Source: Fusibacter sp. 3D3
GTDB lineage: Bacteria > Bacillota > Clostridia > Peptostreptococcales > Acidaminobacteraceae
Assembly: GCF_001748365.1 (NCBI RefSeq)
Contig: NZ_BDHH01000003.1
Location: forward strand, 13,807 to 77,806
Length of the DNA: 64,000 bases
Reading direction: 5' to 3'
This document shows positions 1 through 6,886 of the stretch, one piece after another. Position 1 is the stretch's first letter. Each line of letters starts with the position of its first letter. The position numbers and the translations under genes are program-made. The notes under the pieces were generated by a model. It was given only the letters and a program-made list of their open reading frames with translations, did not search any database and was not told the origin of the DNA.

Positions 1-1
1 G

Positions 2-373
2 AACCAACGAAAAGACTTTTTACACAAGCAGTCAAAGCAGATCGCCGATGCTGTTGATGCGGTGTGTATTGAAGATTTGGACATGAAGGTGATGTCACAA
101 GCGTTGAATTTTGGTAAAAGTGTTATGGATAATGGGTTTGGGATGTTCGTGTCTATGCTTAATTACAAGTTGATGGAACAAGGGAAACACCTCGTCAAAA
201 TTGACAAATGGTTTCCAAGTTCTAAAAAGTGTAGTGTTTGCGGGATAGTGAAGAAAACATTATCGCTTTCAGAGCGGACATATCATTGCGAAGATTGTGG
301 CATGACAATGGATAGGGATTACAATGCAAGTATAAATATCAAAACGGAAGGTATACGCTTATTATTAGGGTAA
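2..373 (+). CDS. tnpB: TnpB (IS605 OrfB) nuclease, C-terminal part
   Basis: The reading frame is open to the left edge, so the N-terminal part lies outside the window. The visible part has the RuvC-II glutamate in CIEDLDMK, a four-cysteine zinc ribbon (CSVC near codon 78, CEDC near codon 96) and the RuvC-III aspartate in MDRDYNASINI. These are hallmarks of TnpB, the RNA-guided nuclease of IS200/IS605 elements and ancestor of Cas12. No internal stop is seen, so this part looks intact. It is followed directly by structured DNA typical of an IS605 right end. Whether a TnpA transposase is present upstream cannot be seen. Confidence 0.93.
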   Translation, partial: NQRKDFLHKQSKQIADAVDAVCIEDLDMKVMSQALNFGKSVMDNGFGMFVSMLNYKLMEQGKHLVKIDKWFPSSKKCSVCGIVKKTLSLSERTYHCEDCGMTMDRDYNASINIKTEGIRLLLG

Positions 374-481
374 ACGAACTCATAGAACCGTGGGGCACAC
401 GGGGATAGCTTGCTTATGCTGTAGCCGTTAGGCTACTCGAACAAGAAGCCCCCACTTCTTCAAGTGGTGGGAGTATGTCAC
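300..481 (+). ncRNA. candidate omega RNA (reRNA) of TnpB
   Basis: In this family the guide RNA overlaps the 3' end of tnpB, ends at the element's right end and takes its guide from the flanking DNA. Here the stretch after the tnpB stop folds into two strong hairpins (421-436 and 449-471) with no further coding capacity, which fits. The implied guide would start at about 482. The 5' boundary is a guess. Confidence 0.45.
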
Positions 482-540
482 TGTTTATTATTAAAAGCAA
501 AAGGAGAATTTGTTATGATTGTTAAAGAAAGAGGAAAAAA

Positions 541-1011
541 ATGAAGAAAATCATTGTTCCAATAATTATTATTCTACCAGTATTATTTTATTTGATATTT
601 GTTGTTAAGCTCAGTCATATGACGTCTCTTTCTATTGAAATAAAAGCAAATGATAAGTCTGGAATAACAAGTTTAGAAACTAATGTTGAAGATCAGGCGT
701 TTATTGCTTCAATAAACTCAATTATCACAGAAAAGCGCTATCTTAAACAACCATTGTATCATCACTATAGCAGGAATGAAATTGATTATGAAATAACGAG
801 TTATAACATGAATGAATCTAATAAACTTAAAACACGTTACAGAATATTATTAAATATAGATGAAGAAAGTAATGTTGCAAACCGTAGCAGGATTGATGTA
901 ATAAGAATAGAGGGTGAAATTGAAAATAAATTTGGTAGCTTTTCAGTATTTTTAACGGATGAGCAAGTAAAGGAATTGACGAAGTGTATCCAAGATTATC
1001 TGTCTCAGTAA
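541..1011 (+). CDS. hypothetical protein with N-terminal membrane segment
   Basis: Not recognised. The 156-residue product begins MKK and has one hydrophobic segment at about residues 4-23, then a soluble, beta-rich, mostly extracytoplasmic domain. There is no lipobox. The start has AGAGG at 530-534. A 9-codon frame with a better RBS (AAGGAG at 501-506, ATG 515) ends in an ATGA overlap region at 542-544, so translation may be coupled to it. It lies just downstream of the IS605 end, so its native promoter may have been displaced by the insertion. Confidence 0.6.
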   Translation: MKKIIVPIIIILPVLFYLIFVVKLSHMTSLSIEIKANDKSGITSLETNVEDQAFIASINSIITEKRYLKQPLYHHYSRNEIDYEITSYNMNESNKLKTRYRILLNIDEESNVANRSRIDVIRIEGEIENKFGSFSVFLTDEQVKELTKCIQDYLSQ

Positions 1012-1191
1012 GTTCTGAATTAAAGTCTAAGTTATGACCTTAAATTTTTTGTCGTACAACCTAAGCTCTCGGAATTTATAACGAGGGTGGTTCAACCTCA
1101 AGTTTCACGTAGAGGTCCTTTTATCGAAGTGATATTTCCGCATAGCTCAAGCTATTAGTGGCGATGAGAGATATGTTTCAACTCTTGATAA

Positions 1192-1401
1192 ATCAATAAT
1201 ATCATAACTTCTGAAAGGGATTCTATCAGCAAAGGAACCTTACAGGCTTCTGCTGTTGTTGATCTTAAAGCAGAAACCATTACCGACAAAAAAACTAATA
1301 TGACTGCTAGTACTCGGTCTGTAGTTGCTTCAAAATACACTCAAAGTACATACTCTTATGAATATACCAATGACAATCCATATATAAATCGGGTGATATA
1401 A
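1192..1401 (+). pseudogene. C-terminal remnant of an unidentified protein
   Basis: The frame from 1192 to the stop at 1399-1401 has no good start and follows a stop at 1189. It encodes about 69 residues rich in Ser, Thr and Val, ending YINRVI, with the composition of an exported protein. It is immediately followed by a strong terminator, as the 3' end of a real gene would be. I read it as the tail of a gene whose 5' part was lost. Its family is not recognised. The 180 bp before it hold no gene I can support. Confidence 0.4.
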
Positions 1402-1416
1402 AATTTACTTAGGGGT

Positions 1417-1450
1417 AAAAGTGCATAGTCTTTCTATGCACTTTTGCTAA
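1417..1450 (+). terminator. rho-independent terminator
   Basis: A 12-bp perfect stem (AAAAGTGCATAG at 1417-1428 with CTATGCACTTTT at 1434-1445) encloses a 5-nt loop. It closes the broken gene ending at 1401. Confidence 0.8.
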
Positions 1451-1469
1451 TTTAGTCAGGAGTTTAACG

Positions 1470-2147
1470 ATGAAAAAGTTTTATCATGGAGTTAATCTGT
1501 TTATTGAGAAAAGGAAAATGAGTTTTAGTATTTTGGCAGTAGTGGTTTATTTAGTAGGTATCACTGGATTTTTATCGAATTTACTTATACAATCAAATAT
1601 TCCAGTAGGTCAGTTTGAGATGACTAAAAAGCTCGGTTCAATACACGGTAGTTCTGTCGTTGCAGTGGATAATGATTCCAATTATTATATAAGTTCAAAT
1701 CTACGACCAAGAATTCAAGTTTATGATTCTGCTGGTATTTTCAAATTTGCATATTTATTCAATTCAACTTCTTCAATATCTACATATTACATTGATGATG
1801 AAAATAAAATACACATATTATTTTCAAGACCGCTAAGTAAAATGATAATATCAAATGGGCAAGTAGAAATGTTTGAAAATATTATTGATAATGCTGAAAT
1901 ATTTGACAAATTTGAAGAGAATAGAGCGTATTATGAATTGAATAGAAACATTGAAATAATAAGAAATAAAGAAATACTTAATTTAAGTATAGATGGTATG
2001 AGTAAACAAGTGCGTTTAGAAAGTACATTATTTCCTTTAGGTGTAGAATTCTGGGGTGTATTAATGATGATCGGGACATTATTAATGCTGTTTATCCATC
2101 GAAAATCTTTGGCGGAATTAAAAAGGAAGTATGCAATATCAAGATGA
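1470..2147 (+). CDS. hypothetical bitopic membrane protein with beta-propeller-like ectodomain
   Basis: Not recognised as a named family. The 225-residue product has a membrane segment at about residues 20-40, a central domain, and a second membrane segment at about residues 188-210 followed by a basic tail. The central part has short repeats of the form VAVDNDSNYYIS, IQVYDSAG and YIDDENKIHIL, reminiscent of NHL or propeller blades, but there are too few for a full propeller. The start has AGGAG at 1459-1463. It stands between a terminator and a decayed transposase, with no operon partner. Confidence 0.6.
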   Translation: MKKFYHGVNLFIEKRKMSFSILAVVVYLVGITGFLSNLLIQSNIPVGQFEMTKKLGSIHGSSVVAVDNDSNYYISSNLRPRIQVYDSAGIFKFAYLFNSTSSISTYYIDDENKIHILFSRPLSKMIISNGQVEMFENIIDNAEIFDKFEENRAYYELNRNIEIIRNKEILNLSIDGMSKQVRLESTLFPLGVEFWGVLMMIGTLLMLFIHRKSLAELKRKYAISR

Positions 2148-2165
2148 TAAGGGGTATTACAGCAG

Positions 2166-2639
2166 ATTTGAAAGCTTGTTTCCCTAAAAACTATAAACAG
2201 ATTCTTTCCATAGCATGCTTCTTGATATTAGAAGATCGGAACTCACTGATTCGCTTTCCCAAGTGAGACAGAACGCTTTTTCTGGTTGCAAGGCAAAAGG
2301 CGTTTGGAGAATGAATACTGGGCATATTATACAACAAGTATTTCGTCGTATTCCGAATCGCTCAAACAAGTAAAATACGGATTCAACAAAGACTATGACA
2401 CAGTAAAGATCGTTATGGACAGGGGGTTTTACAGCGAAGATAACATCAATGCTTTGTATCAGAATCACTTGAAATTTCTAATCTCTACAAAAGTATCGCT
2501 TAAATATGTGCAACAAGAGTTGGATAAAGTTAGAGAGAATATCCGAACCCCTGGAAGCACATTGCGTGTTTGTGAAGTGACAAAGAAACAGGCTGATCTC
2601 TATATAACCCCCGAAGTTACACCACCGAACACGTTGTAA
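2166..2639 (+). pseudogene. decayed IS1634/IS4-type transposase
   Basis: Residues from 2286 on (VKIVMDRGFYSEDNINALY, LKFLISTKVSLKYV) match the DDE-domain core of IS1634-family transposases as I know them. A preceding stretch in another frame (2170-2255; ILSIACFLILEDRN, LIRFPK then a stop) corresponds to an earlier part of the same protein. So the N-terminal third, a frameshift, an in-frame stop and the C-terminus are all affected. It is not functional. Confidence 0.7.
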
Positions 2640-2702
2640 TTTCTTGGGGATTTAGATTTAAAATGGTATTTGATGAGCTTGCTCAAAAAAATAAACAGAG
2701 AG

Positions 2703-2731
2703 AAAGGCGTTTTCGTTTGAAGACGCCTTTT
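2703..2731 (+). terminator. hairpin within IS remnant
   Basis: A 12-bp stem with one G-T pair (2703-2714 with 2719-2730) and a GTTT loop. It is probably part of the IS1634-like remnant. Confidence 0.45.
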
Positions 2732-2791
2732 GAAGTGCTCTATTTAATCATAAGGCGTATTTAAATTGCCAAATTGTGATCCCTTAACTTA

Positions 2792-2840
2792 AACACCCTC
2801 ATCGTCATGACAGAATCGTTTATGACAATGAGGGTGTTTT
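2792..2840 (+). terminator. rho-independent terminator
   Basis: The arms AACACCCTCAT and ATGAGGGTGTT (inner extension GTCAT/ATGAC) are followed by seven T. It probably belonged to the transposon. Confidence 0.75.
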
Positions 2841-3183
2841 TTTAGATCAGATGAATCCAAATAGGACGTTAAACGTTCCAATTTGGCCAAGCTAATGGCA
2901 TTAAGCATGTTCATATGATAAAATGAGGCGTTAATGTGTGTAATTCGATGTGATAGTCGTGAGCATGATGATTGCTCGTTTTTTTGAGATCATAGACTCT
3001 TGGAATATCTTTCCCACTTCAAAAGGAAAGTGAAGAAAAAAGTACGAGAATTATGGATAAAGTCGTTAGTGCTGCTATTTTACTCATATTAGATCTCCTT
3101 ATAAATTATTGATTACAATACTTATTTTATATTAGTTTACAGTTGTTTAAACCCAATTTAAAGTTGGTAGAAAGGCGTTGCAG
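2840..3183. other. intergenic region upstream of the XRE/TPR gene
   Basis: No gene is supported. It holds an inverted repeat at about 2850-2881 (CCAAATAGGACGT and ACGTTCCAATTTGG), a weak GAGCA/TGCTC hairpin with seven T at 2961-2985, and the likely promoter and operator of the downstream regulator. Confidence 0.4.
3151..3168. promoter_or_regulatory. candidate operator of the XRE/TPR regulator
   Basis: ACCCAATTTAAAGTTGGT is a near-palindrome 16 bp upstream of the start codon. A very similar motif in the opposite orientation (reverse complement ACCCAATTCAAGTTGGGG) lies at 4124-4141, over the end of the same gene. Shared sequence and symmetry suggest a binding site. This is inference only. Confidence 0.35.
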
Positions 3184-4134
3184 ATGTTTGAATCATATGA
3201 TATGAAGTCTTTTGGAATGTATATGAGAACGGTGAGAAATTCTTTGGGGTTAACTCAAGGGGACGTTAGCAGGTTAACAAGAGTTAATAGTGAGACATTG
3301 AGAAAAATGGAAAACGGCAAGACTGTACCTAAATTAGAAACTTTGGGGTATTTATCTGTGGCATATAAACAAGATGTTTTGGCGATATTCTCTTTTTTTA
3401 GAACAAATCAAGAACTATATGAACTTTATAAAGAGCTTGATTATATTATTGTTTCTAATGAACTAGAGCGGTTAAATGATTTTTGCGATAACTTAATCAA
3501 AATTGAAAACGATGATGAAAAAGTTAATTTGTTTAATACGAATGAGCTTGATCAATTGAAAATGATTGTTGAGGGGATTAAACTTTTAAACTGCGAATCA
3601 AATCGATATCATGACGTTCTCAGCGTTTTAAATCGCGCAATACATAGGACTTTGAAAGGGTTTAAAGTTGATCGATTTGAATATTATAAGTACAATCAAA
3701 TAGAAAAGCGGATTTTATTGTTATTTGCGGTTACTTATGCAGAGCTAGAAGCATACGCGTTTTCAAATAAATTGCTCTTTTTTTTAATGGATATCAGTAA
3801 TGGAGATCGATTTATATCGCAAATTGATTTGTTTATGTATATTAAAGTGATTTTTAACATTTCGTACAATTTTCATGAAATGGATTTTTTTGAGGATTCC
3901 TTAGAGTATGCAACAAAGGGCATTGAATTATGTTTAAAGAATAAGACAACATACTTACTAAGTGGGTTATTGTTCAGGCGAGCAGTTTCTAAAAAAAATC
4001 TTCAGAGATCAGATGCAGATAGTGATTTTAGAAAATCTATTGAATTGCTCAATGTAATGGGACAAAAAGCGTTGAAGGAAATTTACATCGAAAAGGCGAC
4101 AGAACTCTATGGCTATGTGGATACCCCAACTTGA
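3184..4134 (+). CDS. XRE helix-turn-helix / TPR regulator (RRNPP-like)
   Basis: About 316 residues. An XRE-type DNA-binding domain occupies residues 10-70 (LGLTQGDVSRLTRVNSETLR forms the two helices). The rest is all-helical with the spacing of TPR-like repeats. This is the architecture of RRNPP/Rgg/PlcR regulators, which in Bacillota bind small exported peptides and switch secreted products on or off. ATG 3184 is preferred over TTG 3178 because AAAGG (3171-3175) is then correctly spaced. The next genes encode a secreted protein and a tiny membrane protein, the usual kind of target. No convincing pheromone gene was found beside it. Confidence 0.75.
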   Translation: MFESYDMKSFGMYMRTVRNSLGLTQGDVSRLTRVNSETLRKMENGKTVPKLETLGYLSVAYKQDVLAIFSFFRTNQELYELYKELDYIIVSNELERLNDFCDNLIKIENDDEKVNLFNTNELDQLKMIVEGIKLLNCESNRYHDVLSVLNRAIHRTLKGFKVDRFEYYKYNQIEKRILLLFAVTYAELEAYAFSNKLLFFLMDISNGDRFISQIDLFMYIKVIFNISYNFHEMDFFEDSLEYATKGIELCLKNKTTYLLSGLLFRRAVSKKNLQRSDADSDFRKSIELLNVMGQKALKEIYIEKATELYGYVDTPT

Positions 4135-4495
4135 ATTGGGTTGAGTGTTTTGATACCTTTGGTAAAATAGTAATAACATAATAATATTGCAATATGTTTA
4201 TGCATTACAAAAGAATTGAATCAAGTAAATATATCAAAAACTCAGTTTGATAAGGAAGTATTAAATGCTGTTAATTATTTGAGTATCGAATAATCTCTTT
4301 GGAGTATTGACACTATAGTAATAGGGAATAGTTGATTTCCAAAGCGAAGTTGTCACAAAAAACAAATAATCATTTAGGCGATATAGAGGTACACTGAGAG
4401 ATTTGATATAAAAGGTACTATTTAGGTGGTTCAATATAGTGTTATCGATACCAATAATAATCTGATTATGCTATTTTAAAAAAAGGAGAATTGAT
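4135..4495. other. intergenic region, no supported gene
   Basis: This 361-bp gap holds two short frames: ATG 4194 (18 codons, start MFMHYKRIES) and an overlapping frame ending at 4293 (KELNQVNISKTQFDKE...) that looks like a coding relic. Neither has a convincing RBS. The promoter of the secreted-protein gene must lie here; a TTGACA at about 4304 has no good -10 partner. Confidence 0.35.
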
Positions 4496-5152
4496 ATGAA
4501 AAAAATTGTATTATTTACTTCAGTGTTTTGTCTTTTAATATTCTCAACGGCTACATTTGCCAATGTAAGTATTATTGAAAATGAAGCAGACGCTGGTTTA
4601 GAGCTAATACCGATGTCTGATTTACCTGAAGGTATCACGCCAATATTGGTAGATGATATGGATGAACTGAAAGCTCTAATACTTGTGCTTGATAATGAAG
4701 CGCAGGCAGAACAAAAAAAAGATATTGTTATTTTTAACGATGCTGATAGTCTTGCAGAAAATCTGTATTCAAATGAACTTAATAACGATAGTTTATTAAT
4801 GAAAGCTATGTCTTCAGCTACACCCTATAATTGCTCAAAAGTCACAACTATATTTAATCTAAATGATATAGGTGGTCGAGTGGAACAAAAAGTCGATTAT
4901 ATTAAATGGTATTTTAATGATGCAACTGGAGCAGGCAATTATTATATGACTGTAGATGATTGTATTGCCACAACGAATGGCATTTATGGTTTTCAAGAAG
5001 TTACTTATTCAAAAAATGAAGCTATTCCATCTTCAACGGGGCAAAGTATAAATTGCCGTGTTAAAGGTTATACAAGAGTATATGTTGGAATCGCTGGTCA
5101 AGGGTTTACTCTAAAGACTTTTTATTTTGATAAATCTTATACAATTTATTAA
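4496..5152 (+). CDS. secreted protein of unknown function
   Basis: 218 residues. The N-terminus is a standard signal peptide (MKKIVLFTSVFCLLIFSTATFA, cleavage after about residue 22). The mature N-terminal half is acidic and rich in Leu, Asp and Glu. The C-terminal half (from about residue 108) carries three cysteines (C113, C154 and C184 by my count) and many aromatic and Gly residues, suggesting a folded beta domain. A strong RBS (AAAGGAG) precedes the ATG. It sits between a candidate peptide-sensing regulator and a small membrane protein, so a regulated exported factor is plausible. No family is recognised. Confidence 0.65.
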   Translation: MKKIVLFTSVFCLLIFSTATFANVSIIENEADAGLELIPMSDLPEGITPILVDDMDELKALILVLDNEAQAEQKKDIVIFNDADSLAENLYSNELNNDSLLMKAMSSATPYNCSKVTTIFNLNDIGGRVEQKVDYIKWYFNDATGAGNYYMTVDDCIATTNGIYGFQEVTYSKNEAIPSSTGQSINCRVKGYTRVYVGIAGQGFTLKTFYFDKSYTIY

Positions 5153-5214
5153 ATTGAACAAAATGTCTAATAGGTGTATCATTAACATAGGATATATGGT
5201 GAAGGGAGGTTAAC

Positions 5215-5400
5215 ATGGACTATAAGAGATACATTATTAGAATCTTTTTAATAACCATAACGATTTACTTTTTATATTTTTTATTAACACCTATAAAGTA
5301 TGAATTTTATATGCTCATACTTTTCATACCTTTATCAATGGGGCTAAATCTTATTTATAATTTTTTGTGTTCTGTATTGGCTGGTAAAAGCCACATATGA
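5215..5400 (+). CDS. small two-helix membrane protein
   Basis: 61 residues with two hydrophobic segments (about residues 7-25 and 33-55) and few charged residues between them. An excellent RBS (GAAGGGAGG, 7 nt before ATG) supports real expression. It follows the secreted protein by 62 bp and probably shares its transcript. Possible roles are immunity to, or export or anchoring of, the preceding protein, but nothing in the sequence shows this. Confidence 0.6.
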   Translation: MDYKRYIIRIFLITITIYFLYFLLTPIKYEFYMLILFIPLSMGLNLIYNFLCSVLAGKSHI

Positions 5401-5455
5401 ATATGTATTTAAACAAGGCATTTATGTACTAAAAGTGTCTGTTTGACGCCACCTA

Positions 5456-5505
5456 AATAGCCTTATCGAAGGGAGCAATTTGTTCGTGACGATAGGGTTA
5501 TTTTT
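5456..5505 (+). terminator. probable terminator
   Basis: The arms AATAGCCTTATCG (5456-5468) and CGATAGGGTTATT (5490-5502) pair with two G-T wobbles and lead into a T run. It closes the two preceding genes or marks the edge of the next IS relic. Confidence 0.55.
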
Positions 5506-5559
5506 ATATTTGAGAGCGATTTTATTCCGAATTGGACCTGCATTCCCGTGTGAATTATA

Positions 5560-6114
5560 ACGTGGACGGAGGTAACCGCTGTTAAAAAACAACAGGGCCA
5601 AAAAGTCCGCAAGTCCGCTAAAAAAAAACGAAAGAAATGAAACACAAACTACTGAGTATCAATAAAATCGTACGTCGCAGAACAAATGAAACCATCACCG
5701 AAGTAAGAAACATAACCGGTACAATGGCCAACATGTCCAAAGAAACTTTAAAGCAAGCAAAAGCGCTGATGAAAAAACTCGTTCCAGAATCATAGAAAGA
5801 TCAATGCCTGAAACTTGGGTTATTAGAAACGATTCAGACAAAACGTTGCTTGTAGATGCAGTTCATCATCATGTAAAAATATTTGAAAAAGCCCCAAGGG
5901 AAATTGCAGTAGATAGAGGCTATTACTCAAAAGCAAATGAGGATGAATTTCAAAATTTCTGGGCTGGCGTCGAAGCACGCATTAGTTGCTTAAAGCGCTC
6001 ATTTGGAATGAGAAGAAGTTATTTGAGAGGTCATAGTGGAACCTTTATTTGGTGTGGGTATGGATCTTCGCCACAACCTTCGGAAAGCAGCTCGACTGCT
6101 TATGGGGTAAAACA
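5560..6114 (+). pseudogene. decayed DDE transposase (ISNCY/IS5-like)
   Basis: Broken frames contain the typical transposase end: AVDRGYYSKANEDEF, then FWAGVEARISCLKRSFGMRR with the catalytic-Glu region, then YLRGHSGTFIW. After a frameshift near 6050 the expected tail GVGMDLRHNLRKAARLLMG continues in the neighbouring frame. An upstream stretch (5637-5795) encodes the Lys-rich helical region that precedes the core in this group and also ends in a stop. At least two frameshifts make it non-functional. Confidence 0.65.
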
Positions 6115-6269
6115 TCCCCAAAACGGGGTGCAATATGCACTATCGTGCTTCAAATAATCAAAAAAATCTACACTTGACCCGAAAATTGATTAAACTCATA
6201 GTTGTGTGTTTAAAATGGCGATTCATCAGGTCAATCCAATTAGGATTAAAAAATATAGAGGAGTTTAAA

Positions 6270-6746
6270 ATGATTGTATTTTTAGTGATATTATGGGGAA
6301 TAAGCATAATTGGACTTCCCTTGATCCTTTATTCGTTAATGATCGAAAAAAAAGTAAGTACGCAATATATGATTTTGCTTGCCCTAATTTTAATAGGTTG
6401 GGGGTATTGGCTCCTGCCCGTCAAGCCAAATATAAAGGCACTTGAGTCATCAGATTGCTTTATAATTGCTGAAGAAAACATAAAACTAGATAGCAGTCAA
6501 AAAGAACATCTTCTAAATCTTATTCAAAATACGAACTTGATTCATGTTGCTTCAGAAAGTGAATTTGCTGACTTAGGAGGTAAAAATGATATCGTCATTA
6601 TTTTTGACCTCCCAGGTAAAGATTTTTATATCTATCTACAACCAGATATTGAAAATTATGCACATATAGTTTATAGAGGGCAATATTTTAGATTTGACAA
6701 TTATGCACTTTATGAAGCATTTTTTCGTAGCATGGGCGCAGTCTAA
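6270..6746 (+). CDS. hypothetical membrane-anchored protein
   Basis: The ATG at 6270 has GAGGAG 6-7 nt upstream, giving 158 residues. An open frame continues upstream but runs through IS debris. Two membrane segments at about residues 2-20 and 28-45 are followed by a cytoplasmic or extracytoplasmic domain of about 110 residues (CFIIAEENIKLDSSQKEHLL..., DIVIIFDLPGKDFYIYLQPD). Not recognised. It is flanked by a dead transposase and the inverted repeat in front of the MocR gene. Confidence 0.55.
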   Translation: MIVFLVILWGISIIGLPLILYSLMIEKKVSTQYMILLALILIGWGYWLLPVKPNIKALESSDCFIIAEENIKLDSSQKEHLLNLIQNTNLIHVASESEFADLGGKNDIVIIFDLPGKDFYIYLQPDIENYAHIVYRGQYFRFDNYALYEAFFRSMGAV

Positions 6747-6760
6747 CGAAAAGCGGAAAG

Positions 6761-6807
6761 GTACCAAGTCATACTTTTGGACTACTTATAAAAGCATGAC
6801 TTGGTAC
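6761..6807. promoter_or_regulatory. 12-bp perfect inverted repeat upstream of MocR gene
   Basis: GTACCAAGTCAT (6761-6772) and ATGACTTGGTAC (6796-6807) are perfect inverted arms 23 bp apart, with a nested CTTTT/AAAAG pair. The right arm touches the -35 box of the following promoter. It could be a terminator stem for the preceding gene, but it lacks a T run, so an operator is preferred. Confidence 0.5.
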
Positions 6808-6835
6808 TTGTCAATTGAAAAAAGGGTGCTATACT
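6808..6835 (+). promoter_or_regulatory. sigma-A promoter of MocR gene
   Basis: TTGTCA (6808-6813), a 16-bp spacer and TATACT (6830-6835). Transcription would start near 6842, upstream of both candidate start codons. Confidence 0.6.
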
Positions 6836-6886
6836 TGATATAACTATTACGGAAAGTTAATGATTTTGAAGTATCCGAGGCTGATT

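Larger units (their letters stand above)
1..481 (+). mobile_element. IS200/IS605-type element, right portion
   Basis: The tnpB C-terminus is followed by about 108 bp with two hairpins: a perfect GTAGCC-gtta-GGCTAC stem at 421-436 and a CCCCCACTT/AAGTGGTGGG stem at 449-471. The latter is the usual subterminal hairpin of an IS605 right end, and the element most likely ends near the AGTATGTCAC at 472-481. These elements carry no terminal inverted repeats. The left end is outside the window. Confidence 0.75.

Noticed and set aside
515-544. 9-codon leader peptide MIVKERGKK before the 541 gene
   Set aside because: It has a good RBS but no regulatory repeats or attenuator structure. It is more likely a chance frame or the start of a gene broken by the IS605 insertion.
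4194-4250. 18-codon peptide as a pheromone for the RRNPP-like regulator
   Set aside because: No RBS, no hydrophobic export signal, and the overlapping frame looks more coding-like.
6135-6269. N-terminal extension of the membrane protein at 6270
   Set aside because: The extension runs through transposase debris, and a clear GAGGAG RBS precedes ATG 6270.
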